Positions 13,519 through 21,554 of a DNA stretch of 48,469 nt are shown here, in pieces. The stretch is taken from the IMG/VR virus record IMGVR_UViG_3300042430_001199, positions 1-48,469 of that record; one strand, written 5' to 3'. The translations under genes and the position numbers were made by a program. Under the pieces are notes generated by a model. The model was not told where the DNA came from. It did not search any database and saw only the letters and a program-made list of their open reading frames with translations. Position 1 is the first letter of the stretch. Each line of letters opens with the position of its first letter. Origin of the DNA: a virus.

Positions 13519-13755
13519 TCAACAACGTAATATTTCTTTATCAGGATTTGAAAATGTTGACGGCCATTTACTTGGTGTATGAATTTCATTCAACACTTGT
13601 TGGTGTTTTTCATCACCCATTGCCGGGTCAATCTCGTGTTTGAAAACAAGATTTAAATGTCTCTTAATCATTTCAGTTTCTTTTGAACCGATAGAAATTG
13701 GGTTTGCAACTTCAAAGAATCCTTGCAACCAAAACGCAAAATCTCTACTTGTCAT
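13519..13755 (-). CDS. Conserved phage protein, WLQGFFE type
   Basis: A 78-residue protein. FAFWLQGFFEVANP, then MIKRHLNLVFKHEIDP, fits a pattern found in many phage small proteins (FxxWLQGFxE, then IxxHLxLVF). Function unknown. The family assignment is from memory of the motif. Confidence 0.7.
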   Translation of the reverse strand: MTSRDFAFWLQGFFEVANPISIGSKETEMIKRHLNLVFKHEIDPAMGDEKHQQVLNEIHTPSKWPSTFSNPDKEILRC

Positions 13756-13756
13756 A

Positions 13757-14122
13757 TTATTTTCTATTTAAATATTTATCCACCAATGATGTTAATAATA
13801 ATGAAACACCACAAAATCCAAGACCACCAGCAACCCATAATGGATTGTCGTAGATTACACCCGTCATACCTGATAATGCAACAACGGCAAGTAATAATAT
13901 AGCAAAACTTGGTGCCATTATTTTTGATTTGGTTACCTTACCAACACGTTCATTCCATAACAATCTTTCAATCGCATCTTGCATATCTTTACCATAAGCA
14001 GGAACTATGTGTTCCATTCCATCTTTTTCCCTGATGGTAATGTTATACCTGAAATAACCTGGGTTATCTCTACTTTCTCTAATTAACTCAGCGTGGACCG
14101 CTCTACGTCTGTTTTTTTTCAT
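13757..14122 (-). CDS. Membrane protein with C-terminal hairpin
   Basis: A 121-residue protein with a basic, soluble N-terminal domain (about residues 1-65, with strands such as YFRYNITIREKDG) and two transmembrane segments at about 69-84 (APSFAILLLAVVALSG) and 90-110 (NPLWVAGGLGFCGVSLLLTS). It would sit in the inner membrane with its domain probably in the cytoplasm. It is coupled by ATGA to the HAD gene. Function unknown. Confidence 0.65.
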   Translation of the reverse strand: MKKNRRRAVHAELIRESRDNPGYFRYNITIREKDGMEHIVPAYGKDMQDAIERLLWNERVGKVTKSKIMAPSFAILLLAVVALSGMTGVIYDNPLWVAGGLGFCGVSLLLTSLVDKYLNRK

Positions 14123-14523
14123 ATTTTATGTTTTTCTAATTCTTCTAAACAATTTCTTTTCCAATCTGAGTGACCAACATTCAATGGCATACAACCATCT
14201 TTGGATTCCATAATTGCGGTTAACTCATACAAATCATCATCTAAATGAAAAATATAATTCTTTCCTTTTAAAAATTCAATCTTATCCACAAAACTTGTGA
14301 ATACAACTTTACTTTTAGGTATACCCACATTTAAACAAGTGTCCCACAAATCTTTATTCCAATCAGGTGATTTCCAAGGTTGGAATGACTTATCTAAATT
14401 GTCATCACCCACTCTTGAAGTGACCACCCAAACATCATAACCTTGGTCCACTAACTCCTTAGCAAACTCCTCCACTGCGGGTAATGCCAATGTTCCATCA
14501 TAATCAAAACTAACCTTTTTCAT
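14119..14523 (-). CDS. HAD-family phosphatase
   Basis: A 134-residue protein. Motif I is FDYDGTL (nucleophile Asp7), motif II is VVTSR, a Lys is in FVDKIEFL, and motif IV is HLDDD. No cap domain beyond a short insert, so it is likely to dephosphorylate small molecules or a polynucleotide end. The stop-start junctions with both neighbours are close, indicating one operon. A second HAD protein is at 23171-23557. Confidence 0.82.
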   Translation of the reverse strand: MKKVSFDYDGTLALPAVEEFAKELVDQGYDVWVVTSRVGDDNLDKSFQPWKSPDWNKDLWDTCLNVGIPKSKVVFTSFVDKIEFLKGKNYIFHLDDDLYELTAIMESKDGCMPLNVGHSDWKRNCLEELEKHKI

Positions 14524-14901
14524 TCAATCGTCTCCTTCTCTTCTGTGTGAATAACATAAGGTCATATACCACCCGTTATTTCTTACTCTACCAGGTTCCC
14601 CACATACTTCACAAATTTTATAACTATCTTTTTCTGCTTTGAATACTCTATTGTGTAAATCATCATTTTCAATATGTGAATTCACATAGAATCTTAACCC
14701 ACCAAATTTCTCTTTAACTTGCATCACCTGTTTATCCCAACCCATTTCATTTAGGTCCACAATCAAGTCTTTGATTAATTGATACCAACCTTCCTTAACA
14801 CCAAAAAAATGTGGGTCAGTGATTGGGGGTCTGTCAGTAAAAAACCCATTTTCAAGTCCACCAATGGACTCCAAAAACTCTTTCATTTCATCGTATGTCA
14901 T
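14524..14901 (-). CDS. Conserved phage protein with Cys-rich C-terminus
   Basis: A 125-residue protein. The centre, KEKFGGLRFYVN, and the end, CEVCGEPGRVRNNGWYMTLC followed by YSHR, match a common phage family in which CxxC and CxxH appear to bind zinc. The role of the family is unknown to me. It is immediately adjacent to the HAD gene and overlaps the upstream gene by four bases. Confidence 0.7.
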   Translation of the reverse strand: MTYDEMKEFLESIGGLENGFFTDRPPITDPHFFGVKEGWYQLIKDLIVDLNEMGWDKQVMQVKEKFGGLRFYVNSHIENDDLHNRVFKAEKDSYKICEVCGEPGRVRNNGWYMTLCYSHRREGDD

Positions 14902-15137
14902 TTTTTCTCCAATTTTCTGTTAGTAAAATAATATCTACTGTAATAACCTAACGTTCCTGTGTCAGAATCTTCGTTATTAATAAACATAAACCCTGAATAA
15001 TTACCTGTTAAGTGTAATATATGTTCAATCATTACACTAATACCGACTTTAAAATCTTTAGTTGCAAACTCATCAGTTCTAGCCAATTGCATATTTGCGT
15101 ATTCTAACATTTCAACTACATTACACGTCTTTCTCAT
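14898..15137 (-). CDS. Hypothetical protein
   Basis: Read from the ATG at 15137 (79 residues); a longer frame would run into the promoter. It opens MRKTCNVVEMLEYANMQLAR, continues helical, then has a GTLGYYSRYYF segment. No family recognised. A TATCTTTG promoter lies 19 bases upstream. Confidence 0.6.
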   Translation of the reverse strand: MRKTCNVVEMLEYANMQLARTDEFATKDFKVGISVMIEHILHLTGNYSGFMFINNEDSDTGTLGYYSRYYFTNRKLEKK

Positions 15138-15156
15138 AAGTGATATATTTATAGAA

Positions 15157-15164
15157 CAAAGATA
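15157..15164 (-). promoter_or_regulatory. Bacteroidota-type promoter
   Basis: TATCTTTG on the minus strand with TTTG 18 bases upstream. It would drive the leftward block of small genes from 15137. Confidence 0.5.
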
Positions 15165-15199
15165 ACTTTTTAATTTTAAAAACAAAACTATTTATTTGT

Positions 15200-15670
15200 A
15201 TGTTCAAGATTTTTAGAGATGAACCAACCGAAAACCAATTAAAAGGTATTGATATGTTGCTTAAAACAATTCATAAAAAATACCCGTATATTGTTGGTTG
15301 GGAATTTACCGATAATGAACCTAATAGATATTCAACAATAGTTGGTATTGATATTATAGTAGATGTTGATAAATTATCTGATTATTTTAAAGTACCTGTA
15401 ATTAGCTATTTTAGTGAATATGAATTTATGAGGACTGGTTATTCTTTATGTGCACCACTACAATACTCATCAATGGATGGTTTTGAAAACAGACCTTGTT
15501 TTAAGGACTATTTTGACTTAAAAAAACAACTTAACAAGTATCACAGATATTTACCAAAAGAATATAAATTCTACACAAAAATGTACTATAATGGTGAATT
15601 AGACCCTGAATATATGGGTAGTGTTGATATTGATGTTAATAAAATAAAATTCATAAGAAAGGAAGAATAA
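15200..15670 (+). CDS. Hypothetical protein
   Basis: A 156-residue plus-strand protein. The first part (residues 1-60) looks alpha/beta with TIHKKYPYIVGWEFTDNEP; a strand IVGIDIIVDVDKLSDYF follows. No enzymatic motif. The ATG is preceded by CTATTTATTTGT, similar to the TATTTAT motif. It diverges from the minus-strand block and is followed by a GIY-YIG gene. Confidence 0.65.
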   Translation: MFKIFRDEPTENQLKGIDMLLKTIHKKYPYIVGWEFTDNEPNRYSTIVGIDIIVDVDKLSDYFKVPVISYFSEYEFMRTGYSLCAPLQYSSMDGFENRPCFKDYFDLKKQLNKYHRYLPKEYKFYTKMYYNGELDPEYMGSVDIDVNKIKFIRKEE

Positions 15671-15705
15671 TTTACTTAAAATCCCCTTGATTTACATTTA
15701 ACCAT

Positions 15706-16035
15706 ATGGATTATGGTTATGTATATCTAATAGTTGAATGGGGTTCCGAACCTGAACGATATAAAATCGGTATCTCAAAAAATGACCCCCAATTAAGACT
15801 AAAAGCCCATCAGACTTCAAACCCTCACGAGTTAGTCTTACTACGTAAACACCAATCAGAATACTACACAAAAATTGAAACGGTAATGAAACGAGATTAC
15901 TTTAAGTATTTGTTGGAAGGGGGAACTGAATGGTTCCAATTACCCCCTGAGATTGCATCTAACTTCATTAAAGAATGTAAACGTATCGAAGATATGTTTA
16001 ATAGTTTAAAAGAGTTTGGTAATCCTTATATTTAG
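15706..16035 (+). CDS. Compact GIY-YIG superfamily protein (T5orf172/MUG113-like)
   Basis: A 109-residue protein that is essentially one domain. GYVYLIVEWG gives the first strand (the GIY/YIG equivalent is GYVYL), YKIGISKN the second motif, RLKAHQTSNP the basic helix, and EYYTKIETVMKRDY the acidic residue region, ending TEWFQLP. These features match stand-alone T5orf172-type domains. Possibly a small DNA nuclease or DNA-binding protein. It overlaps the convergent minus-strand gene by four bases. Confidence 0.8.
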   Translation: MDYGYVYLIVEWGSEPERYKIGISKNDPQLRLKAHQTSNPHELVLLRKHQSEYYTKIETVMKRDYFKYLLEGGTEWFQLPPEIASNFIKECKRIEDMFNSLKEFGNPYI

Positions 16036-16286
16036 AAATACCATTTTACTAAATCCACCCCATTTTTATTGAAACTAACTTTTGTCATTCTGATGAACGG
16101 TATTTTCTTAATTAATGTCATAGGCATTTTCAAATTACTATAACCGGTAAAACCTTCTTGTTTCAAAGTTCTACCATCACCAGCTATAAACTGATAACAA
16201 GCACCATTATATAAAATATAATCACCACTCTTAACAGGATATGTTGTTCTACCTATCTTCACCTCACTCATTGTAATTGCTGCCAT
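16032..16286 (-). CDS. Hypothetical protein, beta-rich
   Basis: An 84-residue basic protein with a likely small beta-barrel (IGRTTYPVKSGDYILYNGAC, QFIAGDGR). A second Met at residue 6 is an alternative start. No family recognised. Confidence 0.6.
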   Translation of the reverse strand: MAAITMSEVKIGRTTYPVKSGDYILYNGACYQFIAGDGRTLKQEGFTGYSNLKMPMTLIKKIPFIRMTKVSFNKNGVDLVKWYF

Positions 16287-16290
16287 AATC

Positions 16291-16470
16291 TTAAAGTATA
16301 ATTTGACTGATTCCTAATAATAACATTTCTACGAATAACAAATATACTAAAAAATTAAAATACTTCTTATTATCGAACCCAAAACTTTTTAATCTCAAAG
16401 AATAATTAACCATTAATATAACAGTTAAGAATACCAACAAACCACCAATACTAAACGCTATCTCCTTCAT
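16291..16470 (-). CDS. Two-span small membrane protein
   Basis: A 59-residue protein from ATG 16470. Two hydrophobic segments (IGGLLVFLTVILMVNY and FNFLVYLLFVEMLLLGIS) are separated by a basic loop RLKSFGFDNKK. It overlaps the upstream gene by 20 bases and ends four bases before the next one. Size and hairpin topology are compatible with a holin or another small phage membrane protein, but there is no direct evidence for lysis. TATATTTG occurs inside it at 16339-16346. Confidence 0.6.
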   Translation of the reverse strand: MKEIAFSIGGLLVFLTVILMVNYSLRLKSFGFDNKKYFNFLVYLLFVEMLLLGISQIIL

Positions 16471-16669
16471 CCACTAATATCTTTTTTAGTTTTTCATTAT
16501 ACTCCTGTAAGTCTTGTAACAGATTTTGTTTATCATCACCATTTAAATGTCTATACAGATGAACAAAACCCAGATTAAGATGGTCTATAGCCGCCTCCAA
16601 ACCTGAACCATATTTTAAAGCATCCTCAATTAAACGCTCCAACATTTTATCATATTTATCGTTTTCCAT
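16451..16669 (-). CDS. Small helical protein, related to the one at 7856-8053
   Basis: A 72-residue acidic protein, almost all helix. AAIDHLNLGFVHLYRHLNGD parallels CLEHLSIAHFHLSKHLKG in the 65-residue protein at 7856-8053. The shared HLxxxxxHLxxHLxG core suggests a paralogous pair. Function unknown. Confidence 0.65.
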   Translation of the reverse strand: MENDKYDKMLERLIEDALKYGSGLEAAIDHLNLGFVHLYRHLNGDDKQNLLQDLQEYNEKLKKILVDEGDSV

Positions 16670-16817
16670 TTTCTAACCATTTATAAAATTTATCCATAAA
16701 GACTTTATCAAAGTACTTTTTCATTTGTTTCTTTTTCTTTCTTGGTAAACTACCTATGTTAGCAATCTCAGGTATTACCTTGACTGCCGCATCAATGGGG
16801 ATTTTAACTCTTCTCAT
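16656..16817 (-). CDS. Small basic protein (53 residues)
   Basis: ATG at 16817 overlaps the upstream stop. The protein opens MRRVKIPIDAAVKVIPEIA and has a Lys-rich centre (RKKKKQMKKYFDKVF). Its strong positive charge suggests nucleic-acid or membrane contact. It overlaps the next gene by 14 bases. Confidence 0.55.
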   Translation of the reverse strand: MRRVKIPIDAAVKVIPEIANIGSLPRKKKKQMKKYFDKVFMDKFYKWLENGKR

Positions 16818-17182
16818 TTCTCAGGTTTTAAATAAATTTCACTAAAATTATATTGAATGTCGTCATCACTAATTACAAACATAAACAATTTATATCCTGT
16901 GTAATCATTCGGCATTGGTAACTCGTGTAAAGCAACAAATTTGTTTTTCTTATCAACATATTCTTTACGGACCTCATCGTATACTATATCAGCGTTGAAC
17001 TTGATTTCCTTAATTGTTTTAGTAATTAATTCATCACCTTCGTAACACATAAATTTAGTCCCGACTAAGGTTCTAAACACCTCACCAAACTTATAGAAGA
17101 AGTTATCTTTAAGATACTCATCATAAGTTTTAAGTTTAGTATCTAAGTTAAAGTTAATTGGCTTGGCATCAAGATTCTTCAT
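16814..17182 (-). CDS. Hypothetical protein
   Basis: A 122-residue protein if started at the ATG at 17182, which has GGAAGC upstream and a 14-base overlap with the preceding gene; the next ATG upstream (17209) would give nine more residues. Alternating strands and helices, with IVYDEVRKEYVDKKNKFVAL. No domain recognised. Confidence 0.6.
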   Translation of the reverse strand: MKNLDAKPINFNLDTKLKTYDEYLKDNFFYKFGEVFRTLVGTKFMCYEGDELITKTIKEIKFNADIVYDEVRKEYVDKKNKFVALHELPMPNDYTGYKLFMFVISDDDIQYNFSEIYLKPEK

Positions 17183-17459
17183 CCAAGCTTCCGGGTTTAT
17201 CCAAGTCATCGTCTTCTTTAATTAATTCGTAATCACTATTCTTAGTCCTAAATTTAATATAATTTTCTGAACTTTCCAATAGTTCTGTAACCTCAGTTGT
17301 CATCCAAGTATAAAACATATTGAATGGTGACATAATTAAACTTAAACCAACATCAGGTTTTTCGTGCATTTCTTTACCACTACCTTCTTCGTTAAACTCA
17401 ATCCATCTAATATCTTCGGACCTTTTAACTAAACCATCACTTCTTTTTAATGTGTACAT
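17169..17459 (-). CDS. Hypothetical protein
   Basis: A 96-residue acidic protein, with an N-terminal basic strand (MYTLKRSDGLVKRS), a centre MSPFNMFYTWMTTEVTELLE, and an acidic C-terminal tail (KEDDDLDKPGSLDEES). No family recognised. It overlaps the upstream gene by 13 bases. Confidence 0.6.
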   Translation of the reverse strand: MYTLKRSDGLVKRSEDIRWIEFNEEGSGKEMHEKPDVGLSLIMSPFNMFYTWMTTEVTELLESSENYIKFRTKNSDYELIKEDDDLDKPGSLDEES

Positions 17460-17767
17460 AATTTATGATGTTTTTCTAAATATTTATATAATTCTTCATA
17501 TGTTTGACAGATTAATTCATCTTCGTGCCAAGCCTCCATAACAAAATCACCCTCACCATACTTATTTTCAAATATGAACCATTCCACCCAATCCAATCCT
17601 TCATCACCATAAACAGAACGTATTGAGTGTTGTAATTGTTCGTATAAAATATCGGATAATTTAAATTTACCCTCCATCAAATCAAAACCAAAATCGTGAA
17701 GGTCTGATATCATTTCAGACCCTCTCTTGTAACAATCAAGTATCTTAAAAAAATTTTCAAATGTCAT
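17447..17767 (-). CDS. Conserved phage-type protein
   Basis: A 106-residue protein. GLDWVEWFIFENKYGEGDF, then MEAWHEDELICQTYEELY, follows the order of a phage family I recall (G-x-D-W-x-x-W-F-x-x-E-N-D-F-G, later a Y/WEEL helix). N-terminal part helical. Function unknown. Confidence 0.65.
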   Translation of the reverse strand: MTFENFFKILDCYKRGSEMISDLHDFGFDLMEGKFKLSDILYEQLQHSIRSVYGDEGLDWVEWFIFENKYGEGDFVMEAWHEDELICQTYEELYKYLEKHHKLCTH

Positions 17768-17768
17768 A

Positions 17769-18305
17769 TCACTTTCTTTTTACTTGAATAGTAATTCTAT
17801 AATAACCCATCCAATTGTTTCTATCAATAATTGTTCTAAACTCTAACTCTTCCTTGGGTATAAACCCATCAACAACCCTAATCCCCTCACTTTTTTCATT
17901 TATCAATTTGATAACTCTATCAAATAAACCGGTATTAAGATTATGATTATAAAACTCCTCAACAAAGTTATTATAATCTTCAACATTTATTTTATGTAAA
18001 AAATGTTTCGAAGCCATTTTAAAATACGGTTCAGAATATAATAACCAACCATTAAACGTGTCTTTATTATATTTCTTTACCTCACGATATCTTTTTGTTT
18101 CAGGGTGAAAGATATCATATTTACTAATCTCAACCGTCTCGTCCAAGATAAAACGAGTTGGGTCGTAATCTACCGACTTAATCTTGTCGAATATAGTTCT
18201 ACCTTTACCACTCCACTTCATTCTTGGTGATTTGGTTTTTTTCACCCAACCATCAACTTGAACTAAGTTTTCAAATTCAATACCTGTTTTAGCCCTGTTT
18301 TGCAT
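17769..18305 (-). CDS. Possible PD-(D/E)XK-type nuclease
   Basis: A 178-residue basic protein. GIEFENLVQVDGW near the N-terminus resembles the helix that opens many endonuclease-like folds. SKYDIFHPETKRYREVKKY (about 61-79) places Asp64 before a hairpin and E75-V-K77 after it, the D...ExK arrangement of PD-(D/E)XK enzymes. The remaining C-terminal half is unknown. The assignment is inferred from motif order only. Confidence 0.5.
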   Translation of the reverse strand: MQNRAKTGIEFENLVQVDGWVKKTKSPRMKWSGKGRTIFDKIKSVDYDPTRFILDETVEISKYDIFHPETKRYREVKKYNKDTFNGWLLYSEPYFKMASKHFLHKINVEDYNNFVEEFYNHNLNTGLFDRVIKLINEKSEGIRVVDGFIPKEELEFRTIIDRNNWMGYYRITIQVKRK

Positions 18306-18308
18306 ATC

Positions 18309-18641
18309 TTATTTCGTATATGGTGATTTAATTGTTAAATACAATTGTTTTAAATATTCTACATCCTCATCAGTTACAATATCTACCACTGAATTTTGAA
18401 CTAATTCGTCAAGGTCAACATCTAACTGTTTCAAATTTAATTTCAACTTTGAATAATCAATTTCTTTACCTAAAAATTTAACGTTTAAGTAGTCGGTTAA
18501 TTCAACATCAACGTAAATTTCACCTTCATTATCTTGATTAATATACGCTTGATGTAATACCTTCATTGTAATCGCTCCGTTATGTAATGTGATATCATTC
18601 TCAATATCAACCATTAATGTTTTTGAAACTATATTTAACAT
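18309..18641 (-). CDS. Hypothetical protein
   Basis: A 110-residue acidic protein with a strand-rich first half (ITLHNGAITMKVLHQAYINQ, IYVDVELTDYLNVKF) and a helical acidic end. No family recognised. It precedes the possible nuclease by three bases. Confidence 0.6.
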   Translation of the reverse strand: MLNIVSKTLMVDIENDITLHNGAITMKVLHQAYINQDNEGEIYVDVELTDYLNVKFLGKEIDYSKLKLNLKQLDVDLDELVQNSVVDIVTDEDVEYLKQLYLTIKSPYTK

Positions 18642-18646
18642 ATCTA

Positions 18647-18799
18647 TTATTTTAAAACCATATATTTAACACCATCTACTATCTTCACAACATAGTTACC
18701 CTTCTTCTCAACTTTCTTAGTTGACTTGGCAGTTTTAGTGTTTTTCTCAGTTTCACCGTATTTCTCCTTTAACACTTCTCTCATTGAAAATCTTTCCAT
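18647..18799 (-). CDS. Small Lys-rich protein (50 residues)
   Basis: ATG at 18799. An N-terminal helix MERFSMREVLKEKYG, a Lys/Thr-rich linker and a C-terminal VKIVDGVKYMVLK hairpin. A TACATTTG promoter-like element is 18 bases upstream, and the gene ends five bases before the next. Function unknown. Confidence 0.6.
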   Translation of the reverse strand: MERFSMREVLKEKYGETEKNTKTAKSTKKVEKKGNYVVKIVDGVKYMVLK

Positions 18800-18816
18800 A
18801 ACTCTTATCGTTTTTA

Positions 18817-18824
18817 CAAATGTA
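18817..18824 (-). promoter_or_regulatory. Possible Bacteroidota-type promoter
   Basis: TACATTTG on the minus strand, without a clear -33 element. Placed before the 50-residue gene. Confidence 0.3.
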
Positions 18825-18830
18825 TAAATA

Positions 18831-19136
18831 TTATTTTAATCTACTAAATAAAATTTTGGTAACATCAGAATTAATATCAACCAAGGTGTCAGCCAATATT
18901 TCTTTACCTTTCATTTCAGTTAAGTATTTTTGATTACTTCTCTCGTTCTCAATATCTACAGAAGATACTGACTTATCTACCGGACATAAGTGTGTTGTTA
19001 TAACACCGTAACCTTTCTCGTTTTTATAGTCTACGTTGTCCTGAGTGATGTAGGCATACTTCATTAATACTTTATCTTCTTTTTTACAAGACACCACCCC
19101 CAAAACTAACAACCCTAATAAAACTACTTTTCTCAT
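18831..19136 (-). CDS. Predicted lipoprotein
   Basis: Read from the ATG at 19136 (101 residues), since the longer frame would cross the promoter. A short lipoprotein signal ends LGVVSC, with Cys17 as the lipidation site, followed by KKED. The mature part is small and has one further Cys. It would be anchored in a host membrane; phage lipoproteins often block superinfection or act in lysis, but nothing identifies the role here. Confidence 0.72.
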   Translation of the reverse strand: MRKVVLLGLLVLGVVSCKKEDKVLMKYAYITQDNVDYKNEKGYGVITTHLCPVDKSVSSVDIENERSNQKYLTEMKGKEILADTLVDINSDVTKILFSRLK

Positions 19137-19153
19137 ATCCGTTACATTTTTAA

Positions 19154-19161
19154 CAAATATA
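19154..19161 (-). promoter_or_regulatory. Bacteroidota-type promoter of the lipoprotein gene
   Basis: TATATTTG on the minus strand with TTTG 20 bases upstream, a full match to the consensus. It lies 17 bases before the ATG at 19136 and just after a terminator. Confidence 0.6.
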
Positions 19162-19186
19162 ATACATATCCAAACATCTACCAAAT

Positions 19187-19215
19187 AAAAAACCCCCAAT
19201 TTTACCTGGGGGTTT
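19187..19215 (-). terminator. Rho-independent terminator
   Basis: Minus strand: AAACCCCC pairs with GGGGGTTT, then TTTTTATTT. It ends the transcript of the 554-residue gene. Confidence 0.8.
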
Positions 19216-19218
19216 AAA

Positions 19219-20883
19219 TTATTTTACATTATATTCACTTCTTACATCGTAGAGATAATCGGATAACATTTCATTATAGTTATTTTTATCAACGCTTGGA
19301 TACCATCTATCATCAGGGTCCCACTTTGGTTTTTCAATTTCACCTTCATACGCAAGTTCCTTAAAGGTACATTCAATATCATCATCACATCTTTCAAAAT
19401 ATTCATCAAGATAATCAGAATGAACATCATCAAAATATCGTTGTGTATCTATATGTAAGATTACCCCCTCATCATTCATTTTCTCAATTGTCCCATATTC
19501 TTGTAACGCATCTTTTAATAATCCATATAAATAATTAGAGTAATCATCCGCTTCAGCGTTACTTTGAGCATTACCTAACGCACTTTGTATACTATGATTA
19601 TCATCATATTCTTCAATAATATCCTCAATATCCATTTCGTCAAAATCTTCAGCAATGAATTCATCATCATCACGTTCAGCAACTTTTCTTAAAATTTCTC
19701 TAATTTCTTGTTCATTCTTATCATCTACGTAATAGTTAAGACAATCTCTCCAATCCGTATAGTCATTATAATATAAATCCCAAGTTTCTCCCGCTAATAT
19801 TAATTCAAACATTGTAACTTCAACAGTTCTTTCATATTCTTGACCCGCAGGTGTTGTAACCTTTTTCTTATATCTTCTATAAACGTAATCACCATCAACA
19901 TATCTTGTAACATCATCAGGGTCTATATTAAGTGTAATATTATAGTTAACATTAGGAGCATCAATTATACCCATATCAACCAATTTTCTCATCATCACTC
20001 TACCTTCAAACAATTCAGGTCTATTTCGATATAACTCTCTGATAACATCATCAGGTAAGTCACTTAATTTGAAATCCTGTTGTGACGCGTATTCGGTTCC
20101 AAATCCTTTAACTAAATAATCATCTTCTTCACCTTCACCACCTAACACATAAAACAATGGTAAAATGTAGTTATGGTATTCTTCTTTAGGTTTAGAGTTC
20201 TTAGGACCTTTTAATTGATACATAATACCATCATGTCCAATTGCGGTTGTTAAATGACTTCTATTGATTTTGAATTTATCATTAATAGGTTTTGTTTCTC
20301 TTAATGAATATATATACCCATAATTTGAACGACCACAGTGACCCATTCTTTCAGACTCTTCCTTCGAATCCTTAGTATTCAAGTCAGCCCAATAAAACCC
20401 ATTACCATTTTCATCACGGAAGTCTTTAATTATGTCATTTTTCTCAACATAATTAATATCACCTTGACCAATACTCAATGATTCGTGCCATTCCTTAGCT
20501 TTCTTATCTAACTCTTGTAATGTTAAGTTTTTAAATGGTTTAACATTACTATTCAACCCAACTCGAACCCAATCCATAACATTAATAATGTTTGGTCTTA
20601 TCCTACTAGTTAACCCATTGACATTTATTAAATTAATCATTGCTTTATCGGATAAATCCTCCATATTTCTAATTCTAGCCGTTTCTCTTTGGAAATCTTT
20701 TATCTTACTTAACATCCAAACCGATAACCCACCGCATAACTCATCAAGTAATTCCGCTTGGTCTTGGTCTAAACCTTCTTTGTCTGTTAATATTTTTAAT
20801 TTCGAAGCTTCAAGTAGTAAGTCATCTTGAATACCCATCATAGATTGCATCTTACTAATTTGTTCGGCTAATATATTTCTCAT
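19219..20883 (-). CDS. Large protein with MGHCG motif and capsid-targeting-like N-terminus
   Basis: A 554-residue protein. It opens MRNILAEQISKMQSMMG with L-A-E at 5-7. Around residues 175-235 lies a conserved-looking core: EESERMGHCGRSNYGYIYSL, then SHLTTAIGHDGIMYQLKG, which I recall from phage proteins with an ExxxMGHCG signature (function unknown to me). The C-terminal third is very acidic. A TATTTATTAATAA motif is upstream and a terminator is directly downstream, so it is a single-gene unit. Inferred to be packaged in the virion; the His-Cys motif may be catalytic or metal-binding. Confidence 0.75.
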   Translation of the reverse strand: MRNILAEQISKMQSMMGIQDDLLLEASKLKILTDKEGLDQDQAELLDELCGGLSVWMLSKIKDFQRETARIRNMEDLSDKAMINLINVNGLTSRIRPNIINVMDWVRVGLNSNVKPFKNLTLQELDKKAKEWHESLSIGQGDINYVEKNDIIKDFRDENGNGFYWADLNTKDSKEESERMGHCGRSNYGYIYSLRETKPINDKFKINRSHLTTAIGHDGIMYQLKGPKNSKPKEEYHNYILPLFYVLGGEGEEDDYLVKGFGTEYASQQDFKLSDLPDDVIRELYRNRPELFEGRVMMRKLVDMGIIDAPNVNYNITLNIDPDDVTRYVDGDYVYRRYKKKVTTPAGQEYERTVEVTMFELILAGETWDLYYNDYTDWRDCLNYYVDDKNEQEIREILRKVAERDDDEFIAEDFDEMDIEDIIEEYDDNHSIQSALGNAQSNAEADDYSNYLYGLLKDALQEYGTIEKMNDEGVILHIDTQRYFDDVHSDYLDEYFERCDDDIECTFKELAYEGEIEKPKWDPDDRWYPSVDKNNYNEMLSDYLYDVRSEYNVK

Positions 20884-20895
20884 TCTAAAAGTTTA

Positions 20896-20908
20896 TTAAT
20901 AAATATTC
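20896..20908 (-). promoter_or_regulatory. TATTTAT-type (late?) promoter motif
   Basis: Minus strand GAATATTTATTAA, 12 bases before the ATG at 20883. Confidence 0.45.
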
Positions 20909-20967
20909 AAGAAATTGTTTGAGTAAAGAATAATTATTGTATTTTTATAAGACAAACACATCATACT

Positions 20968-21525
20968 ATGAAAACATTAATCTTGATATTGACAATCTTA
21001 GTAACGTTAAACGTTAACGCTCAAAGTGGTTACAAACTACACTCTAAAGTATGGTTATTTGACTTCAACAGTAAAACTTCAGTTGTTCAACCAATAAACG
21101 GTTTAGTTAGTTTTAGATATGACTACTTAGACTCAGTTAATTCAAAAATAGACACTAACAAAATAAAATCATATTTGTTTGAATCATTCAATGAATTCAG
21201 AAATGACTATGGTAAATGTTCAGTTGTTGAAGACAAACAATTAACCATTGATTGTCAAAAATACTCTAAAAAATTAGTAAAGAAGTACTGTCACGATAAG
21301 ATAACTAAAGGTGCCGAATGTATTAGTATGTTACCTATCGAAACGTTCACACTAATCAAAAAAACTGATGGTGACTTCAATAAATTAGTATCTGAATGTA
21401 TCTTCGATATCTTTGTAGCATCTAAACCACATATGTCAATATTACTTGACGAAAAATACAAAGAATTTGGTTTTGGATTCACTCTTGAAGACTCAACCAT
21501 TCACATAGTAATTCGTTGTAAATAA
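20968..21525 (+). CDS. Exported CAP-domain-like protein
   Basis: A 185-residue protein with a signal peptide (Leu/Ile-rich core, cleavage NVNA before QS). The mature protein resembles the CAP/SCP fold: FNEFRNDYGKCSVVEDKQL corresponds to the N-x-x-R-x-x-x-G-x-x-x-L start helix, and HMSILLDEKYKEFGFGF to the H-x-x-I-L-x-x-x-Y-x-x-x-G-x-G segment near the end. Four or more Cys could form disulfides. Probably acts outside the cytoplasm, perhaps on the cell surface. Fold assignment by pattern only. Confidence 0.65.
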   Translation: MKTLILILTILVTLNVNAQSGYKLHSKVWLFDFNSKTSVVQPINGLVSFRYDYLDSVNSKIDTNKIKSYLFESFNEFRNDYGKCSVVEDKQLTIDCQKYSKKLVKKYCHDKITKGAECISMLPIETFTLIKKTDGDFNKLVSECIFDIFVASKPHMSILLDEKYKEFGFGFTLEDSTIHIVIRCK

Positions 21526-21553
21526 AAAAAGGGAGTATTATCTCCCTTTTTTT
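21524..21553. terminator. Bidirectional terminator
   Basis: GGGAG pairs with CTCCC, flanked by seven A and seven T. It serves the plus-strand CAP gene and the convergent 400-residue gene. Confidence 0.8.
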
Positions 21554-21554
21554 A

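Noticed and set aside
16339-16346. TATATTTG promoter before 16286
   Set aside because: It lies inside the coding region of the two-span membrane protein (LVYLLF) without a -33 element, so it is probably coincidental.
18831-19199. Longer N-terminus of the lipoprotein
   Set aside because: It would cross a terminator and a full promoter and would bury the lipoprotein signal peptide.
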